A DNA stretch of 64,000 nucleotides from VRUE01 sp963703175 (lineage in GTDB: Bacteria > Actinomycetota > Thermoleophilia > Solirubrobacterales > 70-9), in assembly GCA_963703175.1 (NCBI GenBank), contig OY969794.1, forward strand, positions 496,001 to 560,000. The letters run 5' to 3'. The notes beneath the pieces are model-generated. The model had not been told where the DNA came from and made no database searches. It worked only from the letters and a program-made list of their open reading frames with translations. The position numbers were made by a program, and so were the translations under genes. Of the stretch, positions 38,591 to 46,845 are shown one piece after another. Every line of letters begins with the position of its first letter. Position 1 is the first letter of the stretch.

Positions 38591-41491
38591 TTATTTGCCG
38601 TGGCCGTGTTTCTTGCCGCAGGGCGCCCGCAGTCGCGGTCGCAGGTTCAGCTTCTTGTCGTTCTGACCTTTGAAGCGGACAATCACCCGCTGGCCCTTAC
38701 CCCGGCGTCGCGCCTTGCTCGCTCGCGCACCTTTGCCTTTGCCGGAGTGCGCGCCTTTGCGCGGACACTGGTTGCGGGAGTTGACGAGCAGGCCTTTGGG
38801 TCCGCCTCGCAGAGTGAGGATGAACTTGGAGACCGGCACGTCGGGAACGATGTCGAAGGTGTTGCGGATATGTCCATGGACGCTGTCGGTCCGGCTGTCC
38901 AGCTCGATGTCGACCTGACCGCTCAGGGCGGCAACGAGGTCAGGCAGCGGGTTGTCGGACGAGCGCAGGTAGAGCGGGCCTTCGAGCGGCTTGTCGAGCA
39001 GGGGCGAGAACGCTCGCGCGAAGCCGTAGATCGAGTTCGTAGGACAGTCGTGCGCGGCGAACTGGACGCGGGTGCAGACCTTCGAAAGGTTGCTTTGATC
39101 GAGGATCAGCGATTTCGGCAGGATCGTCGCCGCGCGGGCGATATTGGCGTCGCCGGCATGCGGCAGCAGCACCGCGCGTAGCCTCGGGTTCTTGGCACGA
39201 CGGGTCGCGCCAAAGAGCCGCAGAAACAGTTTCGGTTTGAAGCCGAGCTTCTCGCAGCCGTCCGCCTTGAATGGGGCTGAGACCGAGACCGGGACGAAGG
39301 TCCCCGGGTCGACCGGATTGGCACCGCCGCCGAGCAGCGACCCGCCGAAGCTAAACGGCGAGCAGTTGGTCGGGTTTAGTGAGAAGTTCTTGCGGTCGAG
39401 CTTCACCGCGACCGAGCGGATATCAAGCGTCGCGCCGCCGTAAACGTGCGGAATCGGGTCCGAGAGCGCTCGCACCTGCGCGGTGCGTGGATTGACGAAC
39501 AGCGCCACCCTCACCACGACCGTGCCGAGATCGAACGGCTCGGCCGTGGCGGGGGTGATCACTGCCAGGGAGAGAGGAGCACCTTTATAAGGGCCGGTGA
39601 GGAAGACCTTGCCCTCGATTTTGATCGGGGAGGGCCCGCTGCCGGCCGAGATGTTTGCGTTGCCGATCAGGCTTGAATCCGGACAGCTGGCATTAGCAGC
39701 CTCGGCGAGGCCGCTGCTGGCGGCGGCTGCGGCAAGCTGGGCCGTCTGGCAGTAGCGAACGCCGGCTAGTTTTGCGGTCAAGCCGGGTGGCAGCGTCACG
39801 TCGACGCCTTTCAACTCCTGGTTGCCATCCGAACGGGTGATGTTCATGTGCAGCGGGCTGTACTCGCCCGCATCGGCCTTGTTCGTTCCAGCGCCGAAGC
39901 TCGGGGCGAACAGGCGGCCGGCAAGCGTTTTGGCGCAAACGCCTCCTCCAGGTGCGGTGCTCAGCGAGAAATCCCCAGACGGCGTCGCCGCCGGATTGCC
40001 GCTCCAGGGCGTCATCACCGCGATCGTCTTGTTCGGACCGCAGGCGCCCGGGCTGGTCAGCACGGCGTGAGCCCCGTCATCGAAATCAAGCTTGAACGAG
40101 CTGAAGGGGACCTGTGGCAGCCCGCCCAGCTCCTTGTCGTCGAAGGTAGTCGTCAACTGTCCGGTGTTGGGATCGGCGCTTACGTTGCCGACCAGGCGAG
40201 CCGCGATCCCGTACCGGGCCGACTCGACGTCGACGAAGATCCTGTACTCCTCGCCAGAGGTCGGATCGCGGCTTTCCTGCTTGCCGACGTAGACCGTGCC
40301 GTTCAGCGATCCGCCCGGAAGCGGCGGCGTCTCGATCGAGGCGACGCCGACCTTCGACTCCGGCGGGCATGCGACCGGGTTCCTCGTCCCCTTGCCGAAC
40401 TGGGCGTCGGTGCAGGTCTGCAGCCCACCGCTCGCGGCCGAGGGATTGATGCCCATGCCGAGCGGTAGCGTCACCTTCGCCTGCTTGGTCTGCGAGCTCT
40501 CACGCAATCCCCCGCCGAGGATGTGGGGGACCTCGACGTCCGCGCTCAGACCGGCCGGGGAGTCGGTCTGAGCGGTGCCGGGGTTGACGCCGATCCCCGG
40601 TTCGTAGGGCACACCGGGGCAATCGATTGGCAGCTTCCCTTCGGGAAGAGGCGACTCGAACGGCGGCTGGGCGCTCTGCGGGAAGGTGTAGCCCGGCTGC
40701 GCCTCTTCGGCGATCGAGCTGGCGAGAAGGTAGGTCGAATAGACGTGTTCGTGGGGCGGCTGTTCGGGGTCGTAGCAAGTGCTCGGGGTGGTGATGAAGG
40801 TGCCGTCCCCGGCGCGGCCGTTGAAGACGAGGCGATTTTTCAGGATCAGGCCTTCGACTAGGGGGATCGCAGGAACGTCAATCGTGAAGCCCTCGTGATA
40901 GTTGCCGTCCCAGGCGACGTCGGCGCGCAGATAGATGTTGTTGCCCGCAAGGTTGAAGCCGAACCTGGCCGGCTCGCCAAAGGGCGGGTCGATGTTGTAG
41001 ACGGTCGCCGTGAGAGGCACCGGCGAAGGCACGCCCAAGACCGAGCCCGTCACCTGGCTTTCCCCCACGGCTGCTCCAGCGCAGAGGATGGTCGGATTGC
41101 TTTCGAAGTCTCCCTGGCTGCACTGGTCGGTCGCCTGCGGGTTGACGCTCAGCCCAACCGGAAGGTCCACCCGCACCGTCTTGAGCGACCCCACCGGTTC
41201 TTCAGGTCCGACCAGGCCTGGTTTGTTCTTAACGATGAACTGGGTGAAGCCGACCTGAGGGTGGCCGGCGGCTTCTTCAAAGAACTGGTCAGGCGTGGCG
41301 ACGGAGCATTTGGCCGGGGCGTCGACCTTGCAGGTCCCCGCCTGCCAGCCGCTGTTAACAGTTGGGTTTTCCGGATCAGATGGAGCGATTATCCCGGCCG
41401 TGTCGCCGAGAGCCGCAGATGGCAAGAAAGCCATACCCAGAACCAAAACCACAGCTATAAAGCTGGTCCGCATCGGTGCACTCCCGCTCAT
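38591..41491 (-). CDS. Very large secreted surface protein (966 residues), unknown function
   Basis: Has a signal peptide (IAVVLVLGMAFLPSAALGD) and a long beta-rich mature region. Repeated motifs recur: TVRVDLPVGLSVNPQA, QAKVTLPLGMGINPSA, KGVDVTLPPGLTAKLAG (a V-x-LP-x-G-L unit), each followed by C...C segments such as CTDAQFGKGTRNPVACPPESKVG and C-x-S-x-LIGN. The C-terminus is strongly basic (GKGKGARASKARRRGKGQ). Such proteins with the LPxGL-NP unit are, to my knowledge, typical of Thermoleophilia. ATG 41491 has AAGGGG 7 nt upstream; ATG 41473 is also possible. It is divergent from the regulator at 41596. Confidence 0.75.
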   Translation of the reverse strand: MSGSAPMRTSFIAVVLVLGMAFLPSAALGDTAGIIAPSDPENPTVNSGWQAGTCKVDAPAKCSVATPDQFFEEAAGHPQVGFTQFIVKNKPGLVGPEEPVGSLKTVRVDLPVGLSVNPQATDQCSQGDFESNPTILCAGAAVGESQVTGSVLGVPSPVPLTATVYNIDPPFGEPARFGFNLAGNNIYLRADVAWDGNYHEGFTIDVPAIPLVEGLILKNRLVFNGRAGDGTFITTPSTCYDPEQPPHEHVYSTYLLASSIAEEAQPGYTFPQSAQPPFESPLPEGKLPIDCPGVPYEPGIGVNPGTAQTDSPAGLSADVEVPHILGGGLRESSQTKQAKVTLPLGMGINPSAASGGLQTCTDAQFGKGTRNPVACPPESKVGVASIETPPLPGGSLNGTVYVGKQESRDPTSGEEYRIFVDVESARYGIAARLVGNVSADPNTGQLTTTFDDKELGGLPQVPFSSFKLDFDDGAHAVLTSPGACGPNKTIAVMTPWSGNPAATPSGDFSLSTAPGGGVCAKTLAGRLFAPSFGAGTNKADAGEYSPLHMNITRSDGNQELKGVDVTLPPGLTAKLAGVRYCQTAQLAAAAASSGLAEAANASCPDSSLIGNANISAGSGPSPIKIEGKVFLTGPYKGAPLSLAVITPATAEPFDLGTVVVRVALFVNPRTAQVRALSDPIPHVYGGATLDIRSVAVKLDRKNFSLNPTNCSPFSFGGSLLGGGANPVDPGTFVPVSVSAPFKADGCEKLGFKPKLFLRLFGATRRAKNPRLRAVLLPHAGDANIARAATILPKSLILDQSNLSKVCTRVQFAAHDCPTNSIYGFARAFSPLLDKPLEGPLYLRSSDNPLPDLVAALSGQVDIELDSRTDSVHGHIRNTFDIVPDVPVSKFILTLRGGPKGLLVNSRNQCPRKGAHSGKGKGARASKARRRGKGQRVIVRFKGQNDKKLNLRPRLRAPCGKKHGHGK

Positions 41492-41595
41492 CCGGATTCC
41501 CCTTCCGTCGGGCAATTACAAAGCTAGACTACCCGATTTTGATGATCTGCGTTATTATTTTTAGGTATTGCCCAGTCAACGAAAGTGAGGTAGTC

Positions 41596-41898
41596 GTGAA
41601 TTGGGAACGCCTGGCTCGTGCCAATACCCACCCACTCCGGGTGTCAATCCTGGAAGTGCTGAACATCGACGGTGGCCGCACGTTGTCGCCGAAGGACCTC
41701 AGCCTGGAGCTGCAAGCACCGCTGAGCACGGTCAACTACCACGTGACCGAGCTGCGCCGCTCCAATCTGGTCAAGGTCGTCGACGAACAACAGGTCCGCG
41801 GAGCGATCGAGCACTTCTACCGCTCGGTCGAAAGCAGCGAAAACGGTTCGAAACCAAAGAAAGGACGCAAAGCCGCCCGAAAAAAGGTGCGTGTCTAG
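41596..41898 (+). CDS. ArsR-like winged-helix regulator
   Basis: A 100-residue DNA-binding protein. The ArsR-type winged helix is plain: HPLRVSILEVLNIDGGRTLSPKDLSLELQAPLSTVNYHVTELRRSNLVKVVDEQQVRGAIEHFY. The C-terminal 30 residues are Lys/Arg-rich (KPKKGRKAARKKVRV) and may bind DNA non-specifically. No metal-binding cysteines are present. GTG 41596 follows GTGAGG. It is divergent from the large surface-protein gene with about 100 bp between them, so it may regulate that gene. Confidence 0.85.
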   Translation: MNWERLARANTHPLRVSILEVLNIDGGRTLSPKDLSLELQAPLSTVNYHVTELRRSNLVKVVDEQQVRGAIEHFYRSVESSENGSKPKKGRKAARKKVRV

Positions 41899-41952
41899 GC
41901 AGGCCGCCGCGACGAAGCTCGGAGCGACGGCGGGCCTGGTAGGAGCCCGCCG

Positions 41953-42609
41953 TCAGACGGCGGTTGGCCCGTTCGAGCAGCGCTCGGTCGTGTATTTCGG
42001 CGCACAAACCGTCCGCGCGCGCCATCTCGCGCTGAATTCCTTTACCCACTGAGTGATCGCCCGCTGTTCTTCGGACTTGGTCCTAGTCTGCGCCGAGATT
42101 TGCTTTTGAAGTCTTTCCTGCAATCTGGTGCTGAGCAGCTGTAATTCGACCCGTTCTACTACGTCGCGCCGGGTGTAGTGACCTTCCTTCAGGAAGCGAC
42201 GGTATTCGGCCTCGCTCTTGAAGCTTTCTCGCTTGATTTGAGCAAGTGCGCGCTTGACCTGGTCGGAAGTGACCGAGATATCCCATTCGGCCGCCTGTCC
42301 ATAGAGCCAGGCGGTTTCGAGCAGTGAGAAGAGAGTGGACTTCTTGAGCTTGCCGTATCCGCCCTCGCCGGGCTCGGGGACCGACCGACGACCTTCGGCC
42401 ACAGCCGCCAGCTCCAGTCCGTGCCGAAACTCGGCCAGCGTGATCGTTCCCCGGCCGGCGGGAACTTCAGAGATGAGCGCAACCTTGTCCGGCGCCAGCT
42501 CCTCAGAGGCCGGTAGAGCGACCGCGCTCGCTGCGCCCCATGCCGCAGCTGCGAGGGCGACGGCGACGCACAGAGACCTCCCGCTTTTCACCCCGACGCT
42601 TTGGCCCAC
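41953..42609 (-). CDS. Secreted SurA-N-like chaperone-type protein
   Basis: A 218-residue exported protein. The signal peptide (SLCVAVALAAAAWGAASAVALP) is followed by a SurA/PrsA N-terminal chaperone domain: ALISEVPAGRGTITLAEFRHGLELAA, then helices with LFSLLETAWLYGQAAEWDISVTSDQVKRALAQIK and FLKEGHYTRRDVVERVELQLLSTRLQERL. No parvulin catalytic domain is present, so it should be a chaperone rather than an isomerase. GTG 42609 is preceded by TAGGCT at 6 nt, indicating a leaderless message. Confidence 0.75.
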   Translation of the reverse strand: MGQSVGVKSGRSLCVAVALAAAAWGAASAVALPASEELAPDKVALISEVPAGRGTITLAEFRHGLELAAVAEGRRSVPEPGEGGYGKLKKSTLFSLLETAWLYGQAAEWDISVTSDQVKRALAQIKRESFKSEAEYRRFLKEGHYTRRDVVERVELQLLSTRLQERLQKQISAQTRTKSEEQRAITQWVKEFSARWRARTVCAPKYTTERCSNGPTAV

Positions 42610-42639
42610 ATGCTCAGCCTAGTTCAAACAAAAAAGAAA

Positions 42640-42690
42640 GCGTACGACGGGTGTCGAGCCCGCGTCTCAGTCGCAGGTCCGAACCACTTA
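42640..42690 (-). pseudogene. tRNA 3'-half-like fragment
   Basis: On the minus strand the sequence ends GCGGG-CTCGACA-CCCGT-CGTACGC, a T-arm plus the 3' acceptor strand, but the D-arm and 5' acceptor are not found. It lies beside an integrase remnant and resembles a displaced att site. Confidence 0.55.
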
Positions 42691-42727
42691 GAGCAGTCCT
42701 TCCAGAAATCGAGGGAGTAGCGGGGGC

Positions 42728-42919
42728 CTGCGCAAGAGCTACCTCGCGGCGATCAAATTTCTCTATCACCACTTCCTCGCCGGGGAGGATCTACCGGACC
42801 ACAATCCCGCCGCGCTTGAGACGTCACCGAAGGTCGTTCCGAATCACAGTCAGCTTCTCCGCACGTATACCGCCCAAAAAAAACTGCTGTCCCATCACTT
42901 CTCCGCGCAAGCACGCTAA
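42728..42919 (+). pseudogene. Integrase remnant (core-binding domain fragment)
   Basis: Read in the frame starting at 42728, the translation LRKSYLAAIKFLYHHFLAGE ... PDHNPAAL resembles the SAM-like core-binding domain of XerC/D-type recombinases (LxAIRxFYxxL...NPA). The frame then loses similarity and stops at 42919. No catalytic domain follows. It is probably the trace of an old integrated element together with the tRNA-like fragment 40 nt upstream. Confidence 0.6.
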
Positions 42920-43070
42920 TGGATCACCAGGGCTCGGAATCACGAGATAGGCTAGTGGTGGATGGGAGCCCGGGCTTGGACTCAACGAGGGGTGTGTAGC
43001 GCAGATTCGGCCGGCAAGAGCGGCTTTTTGGCGGCGCATGGCGGCTGCTGATGTCTCGACCTCGTATCGC
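42920..43070. other. Non-coding interval
   Basis: About 150 bp between the integrase remnant and the zinc-ribbon gene. It contains a short CTTTTTGG stretch and probably the promoter of the next gene; no other structure was seen. Confidence 0.4.
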
Positions 43071-43868
43071 ATGAACGCTGTCCTGGAGAATTCCACGGCC
43101 GTTATATGCGTGGATTGCGGCGCAGGAAATCCGGGCACCAACGCCTACTGCGGAGGGTGCGGAAAGGGGATCGTCAGGCGCGGGGACGGGGTGACGGTTC
43201 ACCCGGGCTTCAAGCGCCCTCGACGCCTGCTCATCGCCAGTGGCGTGGTCTTTGCTGTGAGCGTGGCGACCGCAATGGCGGCCTTCGTGCTGATTCAGGA
43301 GTCGAATCCGGCAAGCGTCGGGTTGGACGTCGGTGTGCCCCTCGTCAACAAGCTGCTCGATGTGGCCGACGTCACCTCGGTCCGCGCACCCGGTTCCCCT
43401 AGTGACGGCGTGTCGCTTCTGATGGTCGGCACGTTCTTGCTGGCATCGATGTTGGCGATGGCGAGCATCTTCGGCGCCATCGCCAGCGGAATCTGGCTGC
43501 TGCTGCGCTGGCGGGACAGCGAGGGGGCCGCACGAGTGGGACTCGCGGTCGCGATGGTGGGAGAGGCGGGTCGCAAGGGCCTGGAGGACGTTCAGAGGAA
43601 GGGCGCCGAGGGTCTGGAGAAGGCCAAGCCGAGGCTCGCCGAGGCCACCGAGCACTCACGGGCGGCGGCGGGGCAGGCGAGGAAGAGCGCCGCCGAACGT
43701 TACGAGGGCACGAAGCCCGTCGTTCGCCGGGTCGCCCGTGAAAGTCGAGCGACGTTCAACGAAGAGGTGGCGCCCCGGGTTTCCACCGGCGTTCGCAAGG
43801 GAGTCGCGTTGGGCCGTGAGTGGATCAGATCTCGTCGGGACAAGGGCGGCAATGGATCCGGCAGCTGA
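43071..43868 (+). CDS. Zinc-ribbon membrane protein
   Basis: A 265-residue protein of unknown function. An N-terminal zinc ribbon (ICVDCGAGNPGTNAYCGGCG, four cysteines) is followed by two transmembrane helices (LIASGVVFAVSVATAMAAFVL, MVGTFLLASMLAMASIFGAIASGIWLLL) and a long, highly charged amphipathic tail (residues 165-265, rich in Arg, Glu and Ala) likely to be a coiled coil. The next membrane-protein gene overlaps by 17 nt, so the pair may form one complex. ATG 43071 puts the ribbon at the N-terminus; ATG 43038 is possible. Confidence 0.65.
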   Translation: MNAVLENSTAVICVDCGAGNPGTNAYCGGCGKGIVRRGDGVTVHPGFKRPRRLLIASGVVFAVSVATAMAAFVLIQESNPASVGLDVGVPLVNKLLDVADVTSVRAPGSPSDGVSLLMVGTFLLASMLAMASIFGAIASGIWLLLRWRDSEGAARVGLAVAMVGEAGRKGLEDVQRKGAEGLEKAKPRLAEATEHSRAAAGQARKSAAERYEGTKPVVRRVARESRATFNEEVAPRVSTGVRKGVALGREWIRSRRDKGGNGSGS

Positions 43869-44466
43869 GCCGGAGGACGGGCTGACAGCGACGGCTGCTG
43901 ATACTCCGGGGAATTCTCCCGGAGACGAGCCGGCCCCGAAATCATCTACCGCGCGGAAGTTCGGGAACGGGGGCCTGTCGCTGGTTGGATTCATCGAGTT
44001 CGCACTCTTCGTCGTCGGTCTGTTGTTTGCCTTGGCGCTCGGTGGCTTGGTGGTGGGTACGTGGGCCGGTCTACTTGCCGGGAACGCACAGCAGGGACTG
44101 GTGGTCGGTGTGGCAATGACTGCCTGGACTTGCCTGGTTTTGGGAATGGTGGCTCTAGCTGAGCGAAGAAAGCGCAAGCGTGAAGGTGAGACTGACCCCC
44201 GCTCGCAACCGGATGGAGGCGGAGGTGCGAATTCCGAGCCGGATTCCCCAGGGCTGCGGGACCTTGCACGGGGCTGGGGGGACATTGCACGGGAGGGGGC
44301 GACTCTGATTGGACGCGTGCTGGGCTTCGCGGCAATCTGTGCCTTGGCGCCTGTCGTCGTCGCAGGTGCCCTGACCGGCAACGTCCTGACGGCAATCGCT
44401 GTCGGGATCGTGGCTTTCCCCGTGGTACTGGTACAGGTAGTCGTGGTGATCAAAGTCGAGAACTAG
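43852..44466 (+). CDS. Membrane protein of unknown function
   Basis: A 204-residue protein with a disordered acidic N-terminus (40 residues), two helices near 43-95 (VGFIEFALFVVGLLFALALGGLVV, LVVGVAMTAWTCLVLGMVAL), a charged Gly-rich linker and two C-terminal helices (VLGFAAICALAPVVVAGALT, VLTAIAVGIVAFPVVLVQVVVVI). No family is recognised. ATG 43852 has GGGCGG upstream and lies inside the end of the zinc-ribbon gene, implying coupling. It is convergent with the gene ending at 44491. Confidence 0.65.
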   Translation: MDPAAEPEDGLTATAADTPGNSPGDEPAPKSSTARKFGNGGLSLVGFIEFALFVVGLLFALALGGLVVGTWAGLLAGNAQQGLVVGVAMTAWTCLVLGMVALAERRKRKREGETDPRSQPDGGGGANSEPDSPGLRDLARGWGDIAREGATLIGRVLGFAAICALAPVVVAGALTGNVLTAIAVGIVAFPVVLVQVVVVIKVEN

Positions 44467-44490
44467 CAGCAGCAGGCGCGGCATGACGGT

Positions 44491-44928
44491 CTAGGCCGCG
44501 CCAGCCGCCCGCCAAGCACCCTCCACGATCCGAAGAATGCGCTGGCACTGTGCCAGTTCGTCCTCGGACGTGGTGCTGAAGCGCCCTCCACTCGGTGTGA
44601 ACTCGATCTGAGCAAACTTCTTCTCGCTGTTGTCGTAAAGAACAATCTTTGCGCCTTCTGGCCTGAATATCTGCTCAACTCGCGCCTCTAGGATCTGCGA
44701 ATAAGGAGTGAGGTCACCGACCTCGATGCGCTTATTGAAGACGCCACGAAAGTTGGCGGAAAAAAGACCCTGTTTGCAGATTGCCCATAGGCCAAAGTCA
44801 TGGGTCACGGCCAAGACGTCGTCCAACTCAAGGCCGTGGTGCTCCACGCCAGCTCTGAGCACCTCCGGGTAGCGCTGCTTGTCGTAAGCATCGAGATTCG
44901 AGTCATCAAACAACGAAAACATCTGCAT
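44491..44928 (-). CDS. Protein of unknown function, possible PH-like domain
   Basis: A 145-residue soluble protein. The central part (DDVLAVTHDFGLWAICKQGLFSANFRGVFNKRIEVGDLTPYSQI, then EGAKIVLYDNSEKKFAQIEF) alternates short strands in the manner of bacterial PH-like domains (a strand, a G-L-F turn, then lipid- or ligand-facing strands), and a C-terminal helix (ELAQCQRILRIVEGAWRAA) closes it. That reading is tentative. ATG 44928, ATG 44922 and GTG 44937 are all possible starts. Confidence 0.55.
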   Translation of the reverse strand: MQMFSLFDDSNLDAYDKQRYPEVLRAGVEHHGLELDDVLAVTHDFGLWAICKQGLFSANFRGVFNKRIEVGDLTPYSQILEARVEQIFRPEGAKIVLYDNSEKKFAQIEFTPSGGRFSTTSEDELAQCQRILRIVEGAWRAAGAA

Positions 44929-45093
44929 GTCGTCCACGATGGCGGCACCCTCCCATGCCGAGTCTGGCGCTGTCAAGGTGGGTCTAGACTGCTCTCGCCA
45001 GCGAAGGACGGCTCTAAGGGCAAGGCCCAGAGCCAAATTTCAAACGGGTCTCAAACCCCGGCGAAGAATTTGGCTGTGTGAAGCGGCGAAAGA

Positions 45094-45166
45094 AGCGGAC
45101 GACGGGTCTCGAACCCGCGACCTCGAGCTTGGGAAGCTCGCGCTCTACCAACTGAGCTACGTCCGC
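45094..45166 (-). tRNA. tRNA-Gly(CCC)
   Basis: On the minus strand the acceptor GCGGACG pairs with CGTCCGC, the D-arm is GCTC...GAGC, the anticodon stem CGAGC/GCTCG holds loop TTCCCAA (anticodon CCC), and the T-arm is GCGGG-TTCGAGA-CCCGT. Discriminator U, as usual for tRNA-Gly. 73 nt, no CCA encoded. A degenerate copy of its T-arm region lies at 45044-45066. Confidence 0.95.
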
Positions 45167-45223
45167 ATTGGCGGCTGATTCTAGGGCCAGTCGGGAAGGC
45201 GCGAGGACTAGTGTTCGCTGGCC

Positions 45224-45745
45224 GTGAGCACCCGCGCCTTTCTCTCCTTCCTCGCCGTCTGCGCCGTGATCGGCCTGCTTGCCTTCGGCTTACTGAGCAA
45301 GGGCGAGACGAAGATCGCTGTCGGCGAGCCCGTACCCGACCGTGAGCTGCCGGTCCTGGGCGGTCAAGGTCAGGGTTCAATCGCCGATTACCGCGGTCGC
45401 TGGGTTCTGGTCAACCTCTGGGCCTCGTGGTGCATTCCCTGTCGCCAGGAGGCACCCGAGCTAGACCACTTTGCCCAGCGCTATCGCAAGCGCGGGGTCA
45501 GCGTGCTCGGCATCAACGTCCAGGACAACAGCGACGACGCGCTTTCCTTCCTGCACGAGTACGACGTCCGCTACCGGCAGCTGCGCTCGGTCGGCGACGA
45601 GCGCAGCGCCGCCTTCGGCTCGACCGGGGTTCCGGAGAACTTCCTCGTCGACCCACGGGGACGCCTGGCATTGATCTGGCGAGGACCCGTCGATCAAAGC
45701 TTCCTCGAGCAACAAGTGGTTCCAATCATCGAAGGGCGCTCATGA
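45224..45745 (+). CDS. ccmG: Thioredoxin-like cytochrome c maturation protein CcmG/ResA
   Basis: A 173-residue membrane-anchored periplasmic thiol reductant that keeps apocytochrome CxxCH cysteines reduced. An N-terminal anchor (AFLSFLAVCAVIGLLAFGLL) precedes a thioredoxin fold with WASWCIPCRQEAPEL (active-site CIPC) and the GVPE cis-proline loop (STGVPENFLVDPRG) typical of CcmG/DsbE. GTG 45224 is the start. Its stop overlaps the ccmH start (ATGA). It complements ccmF-ccmE at 34-36.7 kb. Confidence 0.93.
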   Translation: MSTRAFLSFLAVCAVIGLLAFGLLSKGETKIAVGEPVPDRELPVLGGQGQGSIADYRGRWVLVNLWASWCIPCRQEAPELDHFAQRYRKRGVSVLGINVQDNSDDALSFLHEYDVRYRQLRSVGDERSAAFGSTGVPENFLVDPRGRLALIWRGPVDQSFLEQQVVPIIEGRS

Positions 45746-46212
45746 GCAGGGCAATCGTGCTCGCGATCGGCCTCGGCCTGCTGGCCTTCGCCTCCCCCGC
45801 CCTCGCCGCGACGCCGCAGACGAGCATTAACGACATCGAAGACGAGGTGATGTGCCCGATCTGCGGCACCCTCTTGCAATTGGCCGAATCGCCGCAGGCC
45901 CAGCGCGAGCGAGCGCTGGTTAAACGCCTGATCGCCTCGGGCAAGACCAAGGCCGAGGTCAAGGACGCGCTGGTCGCTCAGTACGGCCGCAATGTGCTGG
46001 CGCTACCCGAAGGGTCCGGCTTCTCCCTCTCCGCCTACCTGGTGCCGGCGATCGCCTTCATCGTGGCTGCGATTGCCCTGCTGTTTGGGGTGCGGCGCTG
46101 GCGACGCGCGGCGAAAGGACCGCCGGGACCGGGGAGTGCATCGGGCGGAGATAGGCCGCGCGGTGAGGACGCCAAGAGGCTCGACGCCGATTTGGCCCGT
46201 TACGACCTCTGA
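45742..46212 (+). CDS. ccmH: Cytochrome c maturation protein CcmH
   Basis: A 156-residue thiol-redox protein that presents apocytochrome c to CcmF. The signal peptide (AIVLAIGLGLLAFASPALA) leads into the CcmH domain with EDEVMCPICGTLLQLAESPQAQ (the CPxC motif, usually LRCxxC), then helices (LVKRLIASGKTKAEVKDALVAQYG), a LALPEGSGF segment and one C-terminal transmembrane helix (YLVPAIAFIVAAIALLFGV) plus a charged tail. It overlaps ccmG by 4 nt. Confidence 0.93.
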   Translation: MSRAIVLAIGLGLLAFASPALAATPQTSINDIEDEVMCPICGTLLQLAESPQAQRERALVKRLIASGKTKAEVKDALVAQYGRNVLALPEGSGFSLSAYLVPAIAFIVAAIALLFGVRRWRRAAKGPPGPGSASGGDRPRGEDAKRLDADLARYDL

Positions 46213-46227
46213 ATCGCTCGGGTCGAC

Positions 46228-46845
46228 TCAGCGCAGGACTACCAGGCCGGTCACCGGTATCGGCAGCTTGCGCCGAGAATCACCAGGACCGATGCAGAGC
46301 AGGGTCGCGTCGACGAGTCCGAGCACCGCCTTGAGTGCATATTTCTCCCGTAGAGGCGGCCCCACGATCACAACAAGCTCGTAGGCGGCCCGGATCCCCT
46401 CGATTGCTTGGCGGAAGCGATCCGAAGCCAGCAGGGGCAAGCTGTCCTCAGCCGGCCGGCCGGCGACCGCACAGACCAGCGGCTCGGTGGCCTCGGCCGA
46501 ACCGGGGCCGGCGAGGATGACCGGTTTCAGGATCGCCTCGGCGTCGGCAGTCCCGAGCAAGTACTCATGCAACCCCGGTGCGTTGCCAAGACCGAGCGCG
46601 TCGGCCAGACCCGGCTCGGCAAGGTCGCACTCGATCAGGCCCGTACGCGTCCCTGCGGCCACAGCGGTTGCCGCCAGCCCGGCAGCCACCGAGCGCCGGT
46701 CCGACCCATACGCCGTCACCAATACGCAGCCGGCGCCTCCCAACCCCTCCAACAGGCCGCCGTAAGCCTCGAGATCGCTGCGACGCAACGTCCCTGTACG
46801 TAGGTCAGGTGAGGTCCGGGCGGCGATCTCCGCCAGGACCTTCAC
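46228..46845 (-). CDS. Degenerate CpsD/MinD-like P-loop protein
   Basis: A 205-residue protein with the fold order of BY-kinase/CpsD ATPases: a beta-strand VLVTAY, TGLIECDLAEPGLADALGLGNAPGLHEYLLG (usual xIDADLRxPxLHxxxGxxNxxGLxxxL), LVCAVAGRPAEDSLPLLASDRFRQAI and a late strand YELVVIVGPP. The Walker A loop, normally GxxGxGKT, is GSDRRS with no lysine, and the Walker A' aspartate is kept in CDLAEP. It is probably not an active kinase; a regulatory role is possible. GTG 46845 overlaps the argS stop (GTGA). Confidence 0.6.
   Translation of the reverse strand: MKVLAEIAARTSPDLRTGTLRRSDLEAYGGLLEGLGGAGCVLVTAYGSDRRSVAAGLAATAVAAGTRTGLIECDLAEPGLADALGLGNAPGLHEYLLGTADAEAILKPVILAGPGSAEATEPLVCAVAGRPAEDSLPLLASDRFRQAIEGIRAAYELVVIVGPPLREKYALKAVLGLVDATLLCIGPGDSRRKLPIPVTGLVVLR

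Noticed and set aside
42640..42690. A complete tRNA gene on the minus strand
   Set aside because: The T-arm and 3' acceptor are present, but no matching 5' acceptor and D-arm could be found upstream.
45044..45066. Second T-arm-like sequence next to tRNA-Gly as an att site
   Set aside because: Similarity is short and imperfect, and no integrase or element lies nearby; it may be a degenerate duplication only.
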